DNA from: Owenia fusiformis
Taxonomy: Eukaryota > Annelida > Polychaeta > Sabellida > Oweniidae
DNA length: 64,000 nt
NCBI GenBank assembly: GCA_903813345.2
Contig: CAIIXF020000007.1
Coordinates: forward strand, 15,918,714 to 15,982,713
Reading direction: 5' to 3'
Shown: piece after piece, positions 53,901-56,900 of the stretch
Numbering within the stretch: position 1 is the stretch's first letter
Layout: every line of letters begins with the position of its first letter
Notes under the pieces: model-generated
Database searches by the model: none
What the model saw: only the letters and a program-made list of their open reading frames with translations
What the model was told of the DNA's origin: nothing
Position numbers and translations under genes: made by a program

Positions 53901-56900
53901 CAGGATACTCCGAAGCTGTATAGACCATATACACTCCCTGTATACAATAATTCACAACAGGAAGCTACAGAGGCTCGATACATTCGCATGTTTCGTGGAC
54001 GCCAAGCAAGCCTTTGATCGGGTCAATCATGCCTGTTTGTTCTATAAATTACTTAGAATAGGCGTCCGAGGAAACATGTATTATGCTATAAAATCACTGT
54101 ATGCTAATGCAAAGTGCTCTGTGAGGGTAAATGAACATCAAACCAACTACTTCCCTATATTATCGGGCGTTCGGCAGGGGGACCAGATTTCTTCGACCCT
54201 CTTCAACATCTACATCAATGACATGGCCCAAGAAATCAAGGAGCTTAACATGGGAGTCCCCTGTAATGACGAAAATGTGTCAATACTACTATATGCAGAT
54301 GATGTGGTATTTATCTCGGATTCAGCCCAAAACCTTCAAACAATATTAGACAAGTTACAACAATGGTGCAATAAGTGGCGCTTCACTATTAATGATACAA
54401 AAACCAAAGTTATACACTTCAGAGCCAGTACAACACCTCAATCAGACCATGTTTTTATGCTTGAAGACACAGTGTTGAAGTACACACGTGAATACAAATA
54501 TCTAGGTCTCTGGTTCAACGAACACCTAGACATGACAAGTACAGTGAGACACCTGGCTAAATCAGCAGGAAGAGCACTTGGCTCAATCAACACCAAATTC
54601 AAAGAAACTGGAGGAATCCAGTATGATGTCTACACCAAGCTGTTTGACAGTATGGTTGCTCCAGTGCTACTATATGGAGCAGGTGTTTGGGGTACCAAAC
54701 CATATGGTCTAATTAACACCATTCTCAACAGAGCCTGTCGTTTCTTCCTAGGAGTTAAAACAACAACACCAACTCTAGCCACCCGTGGAGACATGGGATG
54801 GCTATCAATGGAATCACGACAAGATATTGAAACAGTAAGACTATGGCAGAGGCTGGATAAAATGACAAATTCAAGGATAAACAAAAGAATATTCAACTGG
54901 TCAAATGAACAAGCTGATACCCATAGAATGAAAAATTGGACATTTTACATCAAAAAATCAATATCAACAAAATATAGAAATACTACTTTATCAACGCCAA
55001 TGACAACCTTCAAAAAACAAGTCTCAAAGTTTGATGCAGAAAAATGGACACAAGAACTGAGTAAAATAGGACCAAATAATAAACTAAGAACTTACAAAAC
55101 AATCAAAAATGAGTTTAAGCCTGAAAGCTATACAAAAATCAACCTCCCTAGATATCAAAGAAGTGCATTCTCCAAACTAAGATGTGGAGTTTTACCACTG
55201 AAAATAGAAACTGGGAGATTCACCAAACCCAAGACACCCCTTGAAGACAGGACATGTGAAATGTGTGATGATCATAAGATTGAAAATGAACAACATTTCC
55301 TTGTAGAATGTCCGGCCTATGAGGATTTAAGAAACATTATGATATCAGAAGCTCAAAGCAGCAACCCTGACTTCCTAAACAAAAGTAAAAATGACCAGTT
55401 TATAACCCTGAGTACTTCTCCAGAGATGGCTTTTATTGTATCTAAAACTGTATTCCTTATGTACAAACACAGACAAACAAATATGTGATAAACAAAGATT
55501 ATGTAGTTAGTAAATATTAATGTATTTATTTATTTTTTAGAAACTACTACATTGTATCTTATGCTATATAGGCAATGATTTAGCCTATGTGACAAATTAT
55601 TGATCGACAGTCATTTGACATAATTATATGTGCAATACTTCTAATATACATGTATGAAACGTCTCTCATAAGCCGCACTGGCTGGGGCAGTGTTTTTATT
55701 ATGACATTTTAGTACTATTAGTATCTGTAAAATAAATCTGCTGTGAGACGAAAATAAATAAATAAATAAATAAATAAATAAATACATTGCATGTTAAACA
55801 AGCTAAAATAGCTTCAGAATATGTGACGTAAATGTCGGTCCCGGGGTACCCGTACCTCCTTCACGGAAATAAGGATATATCAACATGTATTATATATTTT
55901 GTCTTCAAATCTTTAGAGTTGATAGATAATTGAATGATGTATCACTGGTAAGAAAATCGAAGGGATTGGTCTATAAAAAGCATCTGTGTAAAAAAGCGTC
56001 CATTACTTATTGATCACCCCTCATACAGAATAAGCACTTTGATCACAGTGTACTTTTTGTAAAATTGCTTAACAGACAATAAACCTGGAATTCTGAAACC
56101 ATATTTTTGTTTTACAAAACTAAAATTAAAATGTAGATTATATAAAATAATCAAAACATTATTTTGAATATTTCATTGGTAACCAGGCATAGTATTGTCT
56201 CCTTTTAGAGAAATCTAAACATATGACATGACACCAAATTAGGCATTCCATCTTGAATAAAGGTTATTCTAACAAATGAGTTAGAGAATTACAAAACATT
56301 CTCTTTGTACTGTTCATCAGGGCTATTCTAATTTATTTAAATAAGTGCAATCATACAGATGCAAATCAAGTCATCGTTTCAATGGATGGATTGTCAGCCA
56401 GACTTCAGACAGACATATTAACAAAGGGTCTTTATTTATATTACCTTACATCATAGTTGAAAATACAAACATTATTGATTAGTATCTTACCTGTTGTATA
56501 ATTTTCAAAGTCTACAGCAAAATGTCCAATAACTTCAAAGACAACCTCATGGTTCACCAAGGTGATATCATCTGTTACCATGGTAACATCAACCAAATAA
56601 GGGCCCTCACTTGTATAAATTGCAACAGAGGTTTGTGATTCACCACAGGGGATATCCAAGTCACCATGACAACTGGAAAAATAAACAGATGATAATTAAT
56701 CGATGGAAAAAGTTTGTTTTTGTTCAAAAACATCTCACTCAAGATTCAAATATATTTTCATAATACTACCCAATAACTAAAGATTGGATGCTTTTAACAG
56801 TTAAGTCTTGTTAGTTAGTTTAAGTGAAGAATCAGTGAATAGTCTGTACATTGTACATATTTTGATACAAGTGCTAATAAAAAAAGAAAATGTATTAACA

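Larger units (their letters stand above)
51545..55795 (+). mobile_element. Non-LTR retrotransposon (LINE), 5'-truncated
   Basis: About 4.25 kb: an ORF1-like tail, an intact ORF2 and a 3' UTR that ends in an (AAAT)n tail at 55752-55790. It sits inside a mariner. The 5' boundary is set by the end of mariner-like sequence and is approximate; I could not identify a target-site duplication. A 3' fragment of the same family is at 59272-59322. Confidence 0.9.
50742..56023 (+). mobile_element. Mariner-family transposon, split by a LINE
   Basis: The outer ends are CGAGGGGTGATCAATAAGTA on the left and its inverted counterpart on the right, each next to TA. The terminal inverted repeats are about 207 bp (50742-50948 and 55817-56023), roughly 93% alike by eye. 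A decayed transposase lies at 51100-51460. The LINE occupying about 51545-55795 separates it from the right arm, so the mariner was there first. Confidence 0.9.
48984..56490. other. Intron between exons 3 and 4 (7.5 kb)
   Basis: Holds a nested pair of transposons, a LINE inside a mariner (50742-56023), and a possible older LINE tail near 49.6-50.0 kb. The rest is AT-rich without other features. Confidence 0.8.
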
